DNA of 64,000 nucleotides from Candidatus Woesearchaeota archaeon (GTDB lineage: Archaea > Nanobdellota > Nanobdellia > Woesearchaeales > JACJVV01): positions 124,001-188,000 of the forward strand of contig JACJVV010000003.1 in assembly GCA_020637495.1 (NCBI GenBank). The letters run 5' to 3'. A program made the translations under genes and the position numbers. How positions within the stretch are numbered: position 1 is the stretch's first letter; each line of letters opens with the position of its first letter. A model generated the notes under the pieces. The model was not told the origin of the DNA, ran no database searches, and worked only from the letters and a program-made list of their open reading frames with translations. Shown piece by piece: positions 17,535-24,797 of the stretch.

Positions 17535-17554
17535 TAATAGTATATAAAGGTTTT
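17535..17554 (-). promoter_or_regulatory. Strong BRE/TATA promoter of the 32-codon gene
   Basis: On the minus strand GAAAAACC plus TTTATATA is close to the archaeal consensus. TTTATATACTATTAG continues downstream and is shared with the promoter of the nucleotidyltransferase-HEPN gene (33973-33986). Confidence 0.65.
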
Positions 17555-17714
17555 TCTAAAGTCGGGAATATTAGGAAACCTGTAGACAAAATATGACAAA
17601 AAAACCTATTATGAAGTAAATCAGTGGTGAAATGCAGATATTGTGTATCCGGCATGGGCAAAACAGAAAATTATATATACTTCCAACTAATAATATACTA
17701 ATTAGGGGGTATCG

Positions 17715-17783
17715 ATGGTGGATGATAATACGATACTAGTGGGGACTAGGAATAGAGGTACGCATAATGGTTATTTTATTTGA
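17715..17783 (+). CDS. 22-codon leader ORF overlapping the next gene
   Basis: ATG 17715, preceded by AGGGGGT at Shine-Dalgarno distance, opens a 22-codon frame ending in TGA 17781-17783, 17 nt inside the next gene. The peptide (start MVDDNTILVGTRNRG) is not recognised. It may be a translated leader controlling the gene at 17767, or chance. Confidence 0.3.
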   Translation: MVDDNTILVGTRNRGTHNGYFI

Positions 17784-18171
17784 TAGATTCAACTTACCAG
17801 ATGACATTTTTGAGATAGTGTTCGCAACAAATCAGCAGAAGATAGTCGCTAAGGAACTGATCAAATATATTTTTTCTAAGAAAGGGGAGATAACAAAATC
17901 AGAGATGTCCTCATTCGCTACGCAATTACATGATGGAGAATATGCAACAACACTTGAAGATGGCGAGTATAAAGGAAAGAAAGTAAAGCTATCCTACAAC
18001 AAAAGGCAATTCTATGACAGGATCCTGACACCGATGAAAAGCATGGGCATGATCGATTATGATCTCTACAAGAAAACCTACAAGATAACTGTCAAGTTCG
18101 AGACAGACATACAGAAGATTGGTGAGATGTGGACCAAGTATGTAAGGAAGATGAAAGGAATTGACGAATAA
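17767..18171 (+). CDS. Putative winged-helix DNA-binding protein
   Basis: 134 residues. IVAKELIKYIFSKKGEITKSEMSSFATQL followed by a basic LSYNKRQFYDRILTPMKSMGMIDYD reads as a helix-turn-helix with wing, and the C-terminus is an amphipathic basic helix. A ribosome-binding site GAGGT lies 8 nt before ATG 17767. A TATA box (AAATTATATATAC near 17674-17685) lies upstream of both this gene and the 22-codon leader. Target unknown; classification is by pattern only. Confidence 0.5.
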   Translation: MVILFDRFNLPDDIFEIVFATNQQKIVAKELIKYIFSKKGEITKSEMSSFATQLHDGEYATTLEDGEYKGKKVKLSYNKRQFYDRILTPMKSMGMIDYDLYKKTYKITVKFETDIQKIGEMWTKYVRKMKGIDE

Positions 18172-18197
18172 GTTCTGACTTTGACAATATAATGGAT

Positions 18198-18887
18198 CTA
18201 ATTCTTTACAATATTTATTGCGAACATTCTGAAAAGATTTAGAATCAACAATGACAGTACAAGTGTGTAAATGCTTGCTGATAAATAGGATGCAATAACT
18301 CCAGCGACTATAACATGTGGCAAAAGATTAAACATCTTCACGCTCCATGCATAAGAGAATACTTCTTTGAAACTCTTGTCAAGATTAAGATGACAGAAAA
18401 ATGAGTAATAAAGCAAGGGTAGGAATGCAAATGCTATATACCATGAATAGTACTCAGGAATCACATATTTTATAGCGAACGAGAACAATATTAACAATAT
18501 CAGGAAAAGCACAAAGTCTACGGCTATTGTCTTCAGAAAAGTAAACTCCTTCTTGAGCAATATTCTCCATATCATCCAACGTGAGAAAGTATAAACGATA
18601 AATGCAAACATGATAGCAAAAAAACCAACTATATAGAATGTAGATACAAACTGATGAGCAAAGTCATTGTATGGGCCTACATTATCCATTATCTCTGTAT
18701 TATTTGAAAGATCTGCATCTGCCAAAGGTTGCGATTCTCTTTCGAGATAATTATATGCTGAAGTAAGTATGAGATACATGATAACTATAGATATCGCCTC
18801 TATTACTGTTACTGCAAGAAGCCTCTTCCAATCTTTGGCTATTTCATTTGCTGGTCTAAAATACAAATCATTCAAATATCCCATCAT
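18198..18887 (-). CDS. Six-TM membrane protein (paralogous family)
   Basis: 229 residues. A cytoplasmic N-terminus (YFRPANEIAKDWKRL) then a first helix (about 22-43), an acidic outside loop (about 45-75), and about five further helices. The layout (basic start, helix, 30-residue loop, then a block of closely spaced helices) recurs in the genes at 44863, 45631 and 47077, so I treat them as one loose family, though sequence identity looks low. Function unknown. Confidence 0.55.
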   Translation of the reverse strand: MMGYLNDLYFRPANEIAKDWKRLLAVTVIEAISIVIMYLILTSAYNYLERESQPLADADLSNNTEIMDNVGPYNDFAHQFVSTFYIVGFFAIMFAFIVYTFSRWMIWRILLKKEFTFLKTIAVDFVLFLILLILFSFAIKYVIPEYYSWYIAFAFLPLLYYSFFCHLNLDKSFKEVFSYAWSVKMFNLLPHVIVAGVIASYLSASIYTLVLSLLILNLFRMFAINIVKN

Positions 18888-18998
18888 GAGATCCTATTTT
18901 AGCTAGTATATAAAGGTAATTATATAGAGAATATAACCATATTGAGAGAACCATCACATTTATATATGAAGTGGGATTATTTGGGATAGGTGAATTGA

Positions 18999-19187
18999 GT
19001 GGGACGTATTAAGACAAAGAAAATCAAGAGAAACACAAGAATGATCTTCAAGAAAGATTCAGAAGAACTTTCAGGAGATTTTGAAGCAAATAAGAAAGTG
19101 ATTGCTAGCAAGTATTCAATAGCCTCAAAGAAATTAAGGAATATCATTGCAGGTTATTGTACAAGACTTAAGAAGAGTGAAAACTAG
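18999..19187 (+). CDS. rps17e: Small ribosomal subunit protein S17e (eS17)
   Basis: 62 residues starting with GTG at 18999; AGGTGA lies at the right distance upstream. MGRIKTKKIKRNTRMIFKK and NKKVIASKYSIASKKLRNIIAGYCTRL are the archaeal S17e pattern. First gene of a short operon with Alba and a 34-codon gene (gaps of 16 and 11 nt). Confidence 0.92.
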   Translation: MGRIKTKKIKRNTRMIFKKDSEELSGDFEANKKVIASKYSIASKKLRNIIAGYCTRLKKSEN

Positions 19188-19203
19188 AGACAGGTGGTAA
19201 GCC

Positions 19204-19488
19204 ATGGCAGAGAAAGACAACTCTATCTTTATTGGTAATAAGGCATTCATGAATTATGTTACAGCAGTTGTAATGCAGTTCACGACAAAGAATGCTGAGG
19301 AAGTCTTGATAAAAGCAAGAGGCAAATTCATCGCACGAGCTGTAGATGTAGCTGAAATCGCTTGCAAAAGATTTCTAGAGAACACAGTAAAGGTTAAGGA
19401 TGTAAAGATTGACAGCGAAGATTTCCAGAACAAGGAAGGTAAAGACGTTCGAGTTTCAATCATCGAGATTATCTTGACAAAGGCTTAG
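19204..19488 (+). CDS. albA: DNA/RNA-binding chromatin protein Alba
   Basis: 94 residues with the Alba core: IFIGNKAFMNYVTAVVMQF, EVLIKARGKFIARAVDVAEIA and the C-terminal VRVSIIEIILTKA. The Lys in NKAFMNYV corresponds to the DNA-binding and acetylation site region of Sulfolobus Alba. Coats DNA and also binds structured RNA. Co-transcribed with S17e and a small downstream gene; ribosome-binding site CAGGTGGTAAGCC before the ATG. Confidence 0.93.
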   Translation: MAEKDNSIFIGNKAFMNYVTAVVMQFTTKNAEEVLIKARGKFIARAVDVAEIACKRFLENTVKVKDVKIDSEDFQNKEGKDVRVSIIEIILTKA

Positions 19489-19499
19489 AGGTGATGGTA

Positions 19500-19604
19500 A
19501 TGCCTGACGTAGAAGTGTATGACAGAGAAGTAGGAAAGGTTGAAAGCTTTTTCATGAAAGTCCAGGACAAGTTCAGCAAAGTGCTGAAGAAAATCCGGAA
19601 GTAA
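19500..19604 (+). CDS. 34-residue small protein downstream of alba
   Basis: ATG 19500 to TAA 19604. GAGGTGA lies 7 nt upstream of an alternative ATG at 19494 and 8-9 nt before 19500. The peptide is acidic at the start (MPDVEVYDREVGKV) and basic amphipathic at the end (KVQDKFSKVLKKIRK). The 11-nt spacing from alba and a good ribosome-binding site argue for a real gene in the S17e-Alba operon. Function unknown; the basic helix may bind nucleic acid. Confidence 0.55.
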   Translation: MPDVEVYDREVGKVESFFMKVQDKFSKVLKKIRK

Positions 19605-19635
19605 TTTATATCCATTCTTCATTCTTTTCAATTAT

Positions 19636-19731
19636 GGGCCTATAGCATAGTCTGGATAGTGCAGCCGGCTTCGGACAGCCTTTTGGTTGGTAAGATACCG
19701 GCTGACCGGGGTTCGAATCCTCGTAGGCTCA
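19636..19731 (+). tRNA. tRNA-Arg(TCG) with a 22-nt intron
   Basis: Acceptor GGGCCTA/TAGGCTC, discriminator A, D arm GCAT-AGTCTGGATA-GTGC, T arm CGGGG-TTCGAAT-CCTCG. The anticodon arm GCCGG-CTTCGGA-CCGGC forms after removal of 22 nt (19675-19696) between positions 37 and 38, giving a 74-mer. CCA is not encoded. Confidence 0.9.
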
Positions 19732-19791
19732 TTGAGTGAAACGAAATGAGGTAATGAGACAGGAACTTTGTTCCGTGTCTCGTAGGCTCAT
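19720..19791 (+). repeat. Direct repeat of the tRNA-Arg 3' end enclosing a hairpin
   Basis: TCGTAGGCTCAT occurs at the tRNA 3' end (19721-19732) and again at 19780-19791. Between them GAGACAGGAAC-TTTG-TTCC-G-TGTCTC forms a hairpin with one unpaired base. A duplicated tRNA 3' end can mark an integration site, but only about 50 bp separates the copies and no integrase is present, so a structured trailer or terminator is as likely. Confidence 0.55.
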
Positions 19792-19852
19792 ATAATAAAT
19801 TTAATCCCATTTTCACAAAGATTATAAACAGTATTTCTTTCTGTCTCTTAAA

Positions 19853-20710
19853 ATGGGGATGTTTTCAAATCAACTTAAGACTATAATATTGCTAGGCATA
19901 CTTTCAGCATTGTTGCTATGGATAGGCTCTTTTTTCGGACAGGAAGGATTGCTAATAGGATTGGCATTTGCCTTAATTATGAATGTAGGGAGCTATTTCT
20001 TCTCGCATAAATTAGTTCTTGCAATGTATAGAGCAAAGGAAGCAAATGAAAAAGATTATCCTGAGATCTTCAAGTCAGTCAGGGAAGTTTCCAATTATGC
20101 AAGGATAACAATGCCTAAGATCTATATACTGCCAACATCTTCACCTAACGCTTTTGCAACTGGAAGGAATCCTAAGAATGCAGTCGTTGCATTAAGTGAG
20201 GGAATCATTTCTCTTTTGAAGAAAGATGAGCTAAAAGGAGTCATTGCTCATGAGGTTGCACATATCAAGAATAGAGATATATTGATAGCTACAATTGCAG
20301 CTACAATCGCTTCAGTCATATCATATCTTGCCATGATGGCAAGATGGGCAGCTATATTTGGTGGATTTGGAGGAAGAGACAGCAGAGATGGTGGACGAGG
20401 ACTAGAGCTATTGTTCCTTGCGATACTTACTCCGTTGATAGCAACAATAATACAGCTCGCCATAAGCAGGTCACGTGAATATATTGCAGATGAGACTGGA
20501 GCAAAATTGACACGACAGCCATACAGCCTTGCATCTGCACTTGAGAAGATAAGCAATGAAACAAGCCATCACCCTATGAGACATGGAAGCAACACGACTG
20601 CATCATTGTTCATATGCAATCCGTTCAATGCAAAGAACTTCTTGTCATGGTTCTCTACGCATCCCCCAATCGAGGACAGGATAAAAAGATTGAGAAGCAT
20701 GAGAGTTTAG
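19853..20710 (+). CDS. htpX: Membrane zinc metalloprotease HtpX (M48)
   Basis: 285 residues. Degrades misfolded membrane proteins on the cytoplasmic side. Seen: two N-terminal membrane helices (about 8-27 and 33-53), the zinc motif HEVAH (His133, Glu134, His137), a further hydrophobic pair (about 142-170 and 185-205) and the third ligand Glu209 in SREYIADETGA. The C-terminal STHPPIEDRIKRL is also typical. TTATAAACAG about 25-30 bp upstream suggests a leaderless mRNA. Confidence 0.94.
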   Translation: MGMFSNQLKTIILLGILSALLLWIGSFFGQEGLLIGLAFALIMNVGSYFFSHKLVLAMYRAKEANEKDYPEIFKSVREVSNYARITMPKIYILPTSSPNAFATGRNPKNAVVALSEGIISLLKKDELKGVIAHEVAHIKNRDILIATIAATIASVISYLAMMARWAAIFGGFGGRDSRDGGRGLELLFLAILTPLIATIIQLAISRSREYIADETGAKLTRQPYSLASALEKISNETSHHPMRHGSNTTASLFICNPFNAKNFLSWFSTHPPIEDRIKRLRSMRV

Positions 20711-20728
20711 TTTAATTATTTCTTGCAC

Positions 20729-21826
20729 TTATAGTCTAAGAAAATACCTGAAGAATTCTCTTGCCGATATGTCAGGCAAAGCAACATTAGTAGTATTTGT
20801 TCCGACAGCCCCCGCAAACTCATCAATATTACTCCACGTTTTGCCGTCGAAAGAATGTTGAATCACATACTTGCTATCCTCATATGAAGAGACATCCATG
20901 CTTCCTGATTTCATTGATTTTATCTCAACATCACTTTGCAATATCCCTGTCAATGGAGATTTTGATTGCCTATACGCATCCATAACGCCCCAATGCCCTT
21001 CAACTTCTGAATAGTATGTTTTCCATGGTTCGTCGAATATCTCAAAAAGCATGTAGTCTGCATCATTCTGCTCTGCAAGCAGTACAAAATCTTCAAGGAA
21101 TTTCTTCTGATTTGTTATGGACGGTACTGCATTTCCATAAGCACCTCCTGCTGAAGGCCAACCAACCTCACTGACTGTGATAGGTTTCCCAGAATACAAT
21201 GCTGCAATCTCATTCCTTCGTTGCATCGCATAGGCTGCTGCATTGTTGATATGCTGTCCTTCCCAATAAGGATGAGTATGGACAAATATGAAATCTACTG
21301 CGTCTGCAAGTGCGGGATAATCTCTCCAGATATGCCATTGCTCTGATGCTCCAACAGGCCTACCTGTTTGATTCCTGACATTGTTTATATGAGCAATCAA
21401 TGTGTTCAATGAGGATGAATTTCGATATAGATATTCATTCCCCACTACAAGACCTTTTATGTTATCATTGTTTTGATTTCCTACATCTATCAGCAGCTGT
21501 ATATTTGCTGCATCATAGCTTGCATTATTTATCCAGGTGCCAGGATATATATCAAGACCAATATCTTTGCAATATCCAGGTATATTTCCAAGAATCCTGT
21601 CAACACCATAAGTTCTTATCTTTGGTGAAAGTTGTTTGATTATATCTAAATCCTGGCGTATCTGCGCTTCACTTGGAAAACTTCCAGTCTCAGGGGATTG
21701 TCCTGTCCTAAAAGGACCAAAACAGAAACCTTGGAATGGTTTAGAAGATAAATCTGCAAAAACCAAATTTAGGAAGGCTGCTGCTAACAAAACTGCTCCT
21801 GAAAGCGATAAAAATCGTCTGTACAT
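20729..21826 (-). CDS. Secreted GH17-like glycoside hydrolase
   Basis: 365 residues with a signal peptide (about 1-24). The TIM-barrel pattern of family GH17 (beta-1,3-glucanase/glucanosyltransferase) is visible: FGPFRTGQSP near strand 1, IRTYGVD, VVGNEYL with the probable acid/base Glu131, FVHTHPYW and VSEVGWPSAG with the probable nucleophile Glu220. A small beta domain follows (about 315-365). Known for the family: cleavage or rearrangement of beta-1,3-glucans; the true substrate here is unknown. An unusual capability for a small-genome archaeon, with possible bacterial origin. Convergent with htpX (18-bp gap). Confidence 0.8.
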   Translation of the reverse strand: MYRRFLSLSGAVLLAAAFLNLVFADLSSKPFQGFCFGPFRTGQSPETGSFPSEAQIRQDLDIIKQLSPKIRTYGVDRILGNIPGYCKDIGLDIYPGTWINNASYDAANIQLLIDVGNQNNDNIKGLVVGNEYLYRNSSSLNTLIAHINNVRNQTGRPVGASEQWHIWRDYPALADAVDFIFVHTHPYWEGQHINNAAAYAMQRRNEIAALYSGKPITVSEVGWPSAGGAYGNAVPSITNQKKFLEDFVLLAEQNDADYMLFEIFDEPWKTYYSEVEGHWGVMDAYRQSKSPLTGILQSDVEIKSMKSGSMDVSSYEDSKYVIQHSFDGKTWSNIDEFAGAVGTNTTNVALPDISAREFFRYFLRL

Positions 21827-21936
21827 GATCAGAAAGTAGTTTTGCCAATATAAACCTGTCTATATCCAATTAGGTCAAGAAATGCTCATTTTATGGTTAA
21901 ATTTAAAAAAGGTGACTGTTTGCTATACGTAATATT

Positions 21937-22041
21937 GGTGTCGTGGGACAATCTGGTACTCCGATGGCCTTGAGTCAATTTGAGGTTTGAAAGATAGCCA
22001 TTTTCCGCAAGGATTTCCCGGTTCAAATCCGGGCGACACCG
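21937..22041 (+). tRNA. tRNA-Ser(TGA) with a 21-nt intron
   Basis: Acceptor GGTGTCG/CGACACC, discriminator G, T arm CCCGG-TTCAAAT-CCGGG, and a class II variable arm with TCC-GCAA-GGA. The anticodon arm ATGGC-CTTGAGA-GCCAT (anticodon TGA) forms after removing 21 nt (21975-21995) between positions 37 and 38. A T-run follows the gene directly. Confidence 0.88.
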
Positions 22042-22109
22042 TTTTTATAATCAATTTAATACTATATTTCTTCAAAAGATTTATATAGAATCAATATGAA
22101 AATGTAATT

Positions 22110-22364
22110 ATGGATTTTGACCTTCAGACATTCATGGATTGGTGGGATGAGAACAAGGAATGGATGCTCATACCTGTTGGAGTGACAATAGGTATAGTCA
22201 TTATAGGATTCATTCTTCTTCTACTAACTGGATCTGATGTCAATGTAATAGTAAAGACCATATTCATACTCCTATTGTTTAGTGCTCCATTCATTGGATA
22301 CTACTTAGGAGACTATATTGACCCATATCTGGAACCTTTATTCGCTAAGATAAAGAATTATTGA
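22110..22364 (+). CDS. Small two-TM membrane protein
   Basis: 84 residues: an acidic, Trp-containing N-terminus, helices at about 18-40 and 45-66, then a short tail. TTTATATAGAATC upstream of the ATG suggests a leaderless mRNA. No family recognised. Confidence 0.55.
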   Translation: MDFDLQTFMDWWDENKEWMLIPVGVTIGIVIIGFILLLLTGSDVNVIVKTIFILLLFSAPFIGYYLGDYIDPYLEPLFAKIKNY

Positions 22365-22451
22365 CTTTCTTAAGCTTTCAAAGCATATTGAATAAAGATG
22401 GCTATTATTTGACCATAACGTTTTTAAATAAATCTGGTTTCTCAGATAAAC

Positions 22452-22709
22452 ATGAAAGGCGTAATAGTTAATTTCAGAAGGGGAAGACATACCCAGTATA
22501 ATGACCACATGATCATAGCTGTTGATGGTGTAGAGAGCAAAGAGAAAGCTTCAGCATTGGTCGGAAAGAAAGTGACCTGGAAAAGCCCTGCTGGAAAAGA
22601 GATTTCTGGAGAGATCAAATCAGCTCATGGAGCAAAAGGCGCTGTAAGAGCTATCTTTGAGAAAGGAATGCCAGGACAATCTGTAGGAAAGGCTGTCTCT
22701 GTAAATTAA
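22452..22709 (+). CDS. rpl35ae: Large ribosomal subunit protein L35Ae (eL33)
   Basis: 85 residues. MKGVIVNFRRGRHTQYNDHMIIAV, GKKVTWKSPAGKEISGEI, HGAKGAVRAIFEKGMPGQSVGK match the small beta-barrel ribosomal protein L35Ae. Length is usual for archaea. TTTTAAATAAATC is the upstream promoter. Only 2 bp separate it from the convergent gene. Confidence 0.93.
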   Translation: MKGVIVNFRRGRHTQYNDHMIIAVDGVESKEKASALVGKKVTWKSPAGKEISGEIKSAHGAKGAVRAIFEKGMPGQSVGKAVSVN

Positions 22710-22711
22710 TT

Positions 22712-23644
22712 TTAATTAAGAGTATTATTAGATTCTACTAAATGTTCCATGACTCTTTCTTCCTGATAGAATTTCTTTGTGTTTTCGTCTGTTTTTTTCT
22801 TGACTTCTTTCATTATGCCATTTTGCATATCTTCCATTTTATCCATTGGAAAACCTGATGCTGCAAGATTATTCAAGAATTGTTGATTTTCTGCTACCTT
22901 TTCCTTCAACCTTTTAGTTATAATAACCAACATCTTATCAATAAATATCGCATCTAGGATGACATGTTCAATAAAATAAGCAAATTTATTATCAAACAAC
23001 TTAAGTAATTTCTCATTTTTATCTCCTTTTGATTTCTTTCTTGCTAATGCTTTAAGCATACCTTCAAGACGTTTATCAAACTGAATAGCTTTTGATGCAT
23101 CTTTGTACAAATCATTTATTCTTAATCGCATTTGGAAATAGATTGCAATAAGTTGCCGTAAATCAAAATCTTTAATCATCTCTCTTCCAATATTCTCACG
23201 ACGAGCTTCTTGTGCAATTGAATGAATTTTAGGCATAATTGTAGACATTTTCTCTTTATATTTCTCCACTAACAAATCAAATTCTTGCTTAAGTTCCGGA
23301 TGTTCTTTAAGTATAACAGGAGAAATTTTGTGATATGCATTATGAAAATGTTCTAGTGCTTTGAGAGCTCTAAATTCAATTACAGCAACATCTTCCTCTG
23401 TATTTTGAATACATGAAATTGCTTTACCATCATGTTGATAGAAATTATCTATGGCGCTCAATACGGCATCAATATTAACATCCTGATCTGCTTGTTTTAG
23501 TTGCTTCATTGCTTTATTAAGTTCTTCAAATTCAGACTTAATATGATGTATGTCTGCTTTACCTCCCCATTTGTAAATGAAATTAGGTAGAATGTGTAAC
23601 CTTAAGCTTATGCCTGCTCCTAGTCTTGTTCTTGTTGGCATCAT
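22712..23644 (-). CDS. Helical protein, last gene of the 22.7-31.4 kb operon
   Basis: 310 residues, predicted almost all alpha-helical and charged, no signal peptide or membrane helix. The N-terminal 28 residues are basic and hydrophobic. AGGTGATAA precedes the ATG. Its C-terminal region (MEDMQNGIMKEVKKKTDENTKKFYQEER) is coiled-coil-like. It follows the other helical protein (23703) after 58 bp, so the two may work together. No family recognised. Confidence 0.55.
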   Translation of the reverse strand: MMPTRTRLGAGISLRLHILPNFIYKWGGKADIHHIKSEFEELNKAMKQLKQADQDVNIDAVLSAIDNFYQHDGKAISCIQNTEEDVAVIEFRALKALEHFHNAYHKISPVILKEHPELKQEFDLLVEKYKEKMSTIMPKIHSIAQEARRENIGREMIKDFDLRQLIAIYFQMRLRINDLYKDASKAIQFDKRLEGMLKALARKKSKGDKNEKLLKLFDNKFAYFIEHVILDAIFIDKMLVIITKRLKEKVAENQQFLNNLAASGFPMDKMEDMQNGIMKEVKKKTDENTKKFYQEERVMEHLVESNNTLN

Positions 23645-23702
23645 TTATCACCTATTTTTTGATATTTAAATAATTATCTGGAAATTTTTGAGGGTTGAAT
23701 AT

Positions 23703-24797
23703 CTATGCTGCTTTGATATCAGGTTTTGTGATCTCTTTCTCAATCCGGTCTATCATCTGTTTTGTCTGTGCAGAATACTGCTGCACATATGTAAACATCT
23801 CCTTTGCGTTCACGAGCTTATCCCTTATCGAATGAAGATAGTAAATCAGCGTGTCGAAAATATGAACTATATTAGAGCCACCAGTCTTTATCTCATTCTG
23901 CGCTTTTGTAGGACTTCGGAATATTGCTTTGATCGCTTTCAAAGAGCTATCTGCTTGATTTAGTATTCCTTGCTTATCTTTCTCACCTATCACCTGTTGC
24001 AGGTTCAATATTGATTGCCGTAATTTCACATTCCTGTTCAAGATCTTATGCGACAATTCATCAACCATAAGCTTTGTTGATGGTGTCCCCATATTTTCCA
24101 AGACTTCAACAGTCTTTGATTCTGATTCAAGGTCCTTTTCCATATCAATGAGCTTTTTCACTTGTGATCTCAACGCTTTTTCAAGGTCATTGAATTTAAT
24201 ATCAGGAATCTTGAGCATCTCTGGAGCCTCTTTCATCTGGATTGCAAATGCATATCTTGCACGATTATCATGCGCCTGTTTTAATGCAGACTCTACGTTC
24301 TGCAGAAGCTGCATCAATTCTTCAATCTTTAGAAGATCCTGTTGCATTACCTGTGACTCCTTTGCAGAAGCTGAGATAATCTCTTTCTCCTCGTCACCTA
24401 AACCTCTCTTGGCCTTCTCATCTTTTGATATTATATCAAACGGAATAGTCACTTTCTTCATATGGTCCATAAGATAACGCTTATTGTTTGTCAAAGGCAC
24501 TATCTCCATCTCGATCATATATTTACCATAAGATGCTGAGGTTGGGATGTCTACTATTATCTTAACTTCTGTGAATCTTGAAGAATCTCGGGGTAATGCA
24601 ATCTCTGCTCTATTGATATGATTATTCTTTGAAAGATGAGTGACCATGTCACTTAATATCCCACCTGATTCGATCTTTGCATCCCAGTCCAATTTATTAT
24701 GCGATGGGTCAAGGATCAACATCTGCATGAAATAGATGTCTTCTTTCCTGCTGCCATCAGTAGGATTCTGGATATTGAAGGTTATTGTTCTTTTCAT
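23703..24797 (-). CDS. Beta-domain plus helical-bundle protein of the operon
   Basis: 364 residues. The first 125 residues are beta-rich (MKRTITFNIQNPTDGS..., alternating hydrophobic strands); residues about 140-355 form long helices with coiled-coil character. No signal peptide. The start overlaps the stop of the upstream 1006-residue gene by ATGA, so translation is probably coupled. Family unknown; could be a structural partner of the large upstream proteins (inference). Confidence 0.6.
   Translation of the reverse strand: MKRTITFNIQNPTDGSRKEDIYFMQMLILDPSHNKLDWDAKIESGGILSDMVTHLSKNNHINRAEIALPRDSSRFTEVKIIVDIPTSASYGKYMIEMEIVPLTNNKRYLMDHMKKVTIPFDIISKDEKAKRGLGDEEKEIISASAKESQVMQQDLLKIEELMQLLQNVESALKQAHDNRARYAFAIQMKEAPEMLKIPDIKFNDLEKALRSQVKKLIDMEKDLESESKTVEVLENMGTPSTKLMVDELSHKILNRNVKLRQSILNLQQVIGEKDKQGILNQADSSLKAIKAIFRSPTKAQNEIKTGGSNIVHIFDTLIYYLHSIRDKLVNAKEMFTYVQQYSAQTKQMIDRIEKEITKPDIKAA

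Noticed and set aside
17518..17661. Longer 80-codon version of the 32-codon gene
   Set aside because: The extra 48 codons would cross the strong TATA box at 17541-17550.
19636..19791. Integrated element at tRNA-Arg
   Set aside because: The direct repeat encloses only about 50 bp and no integrase or phage gene is near.
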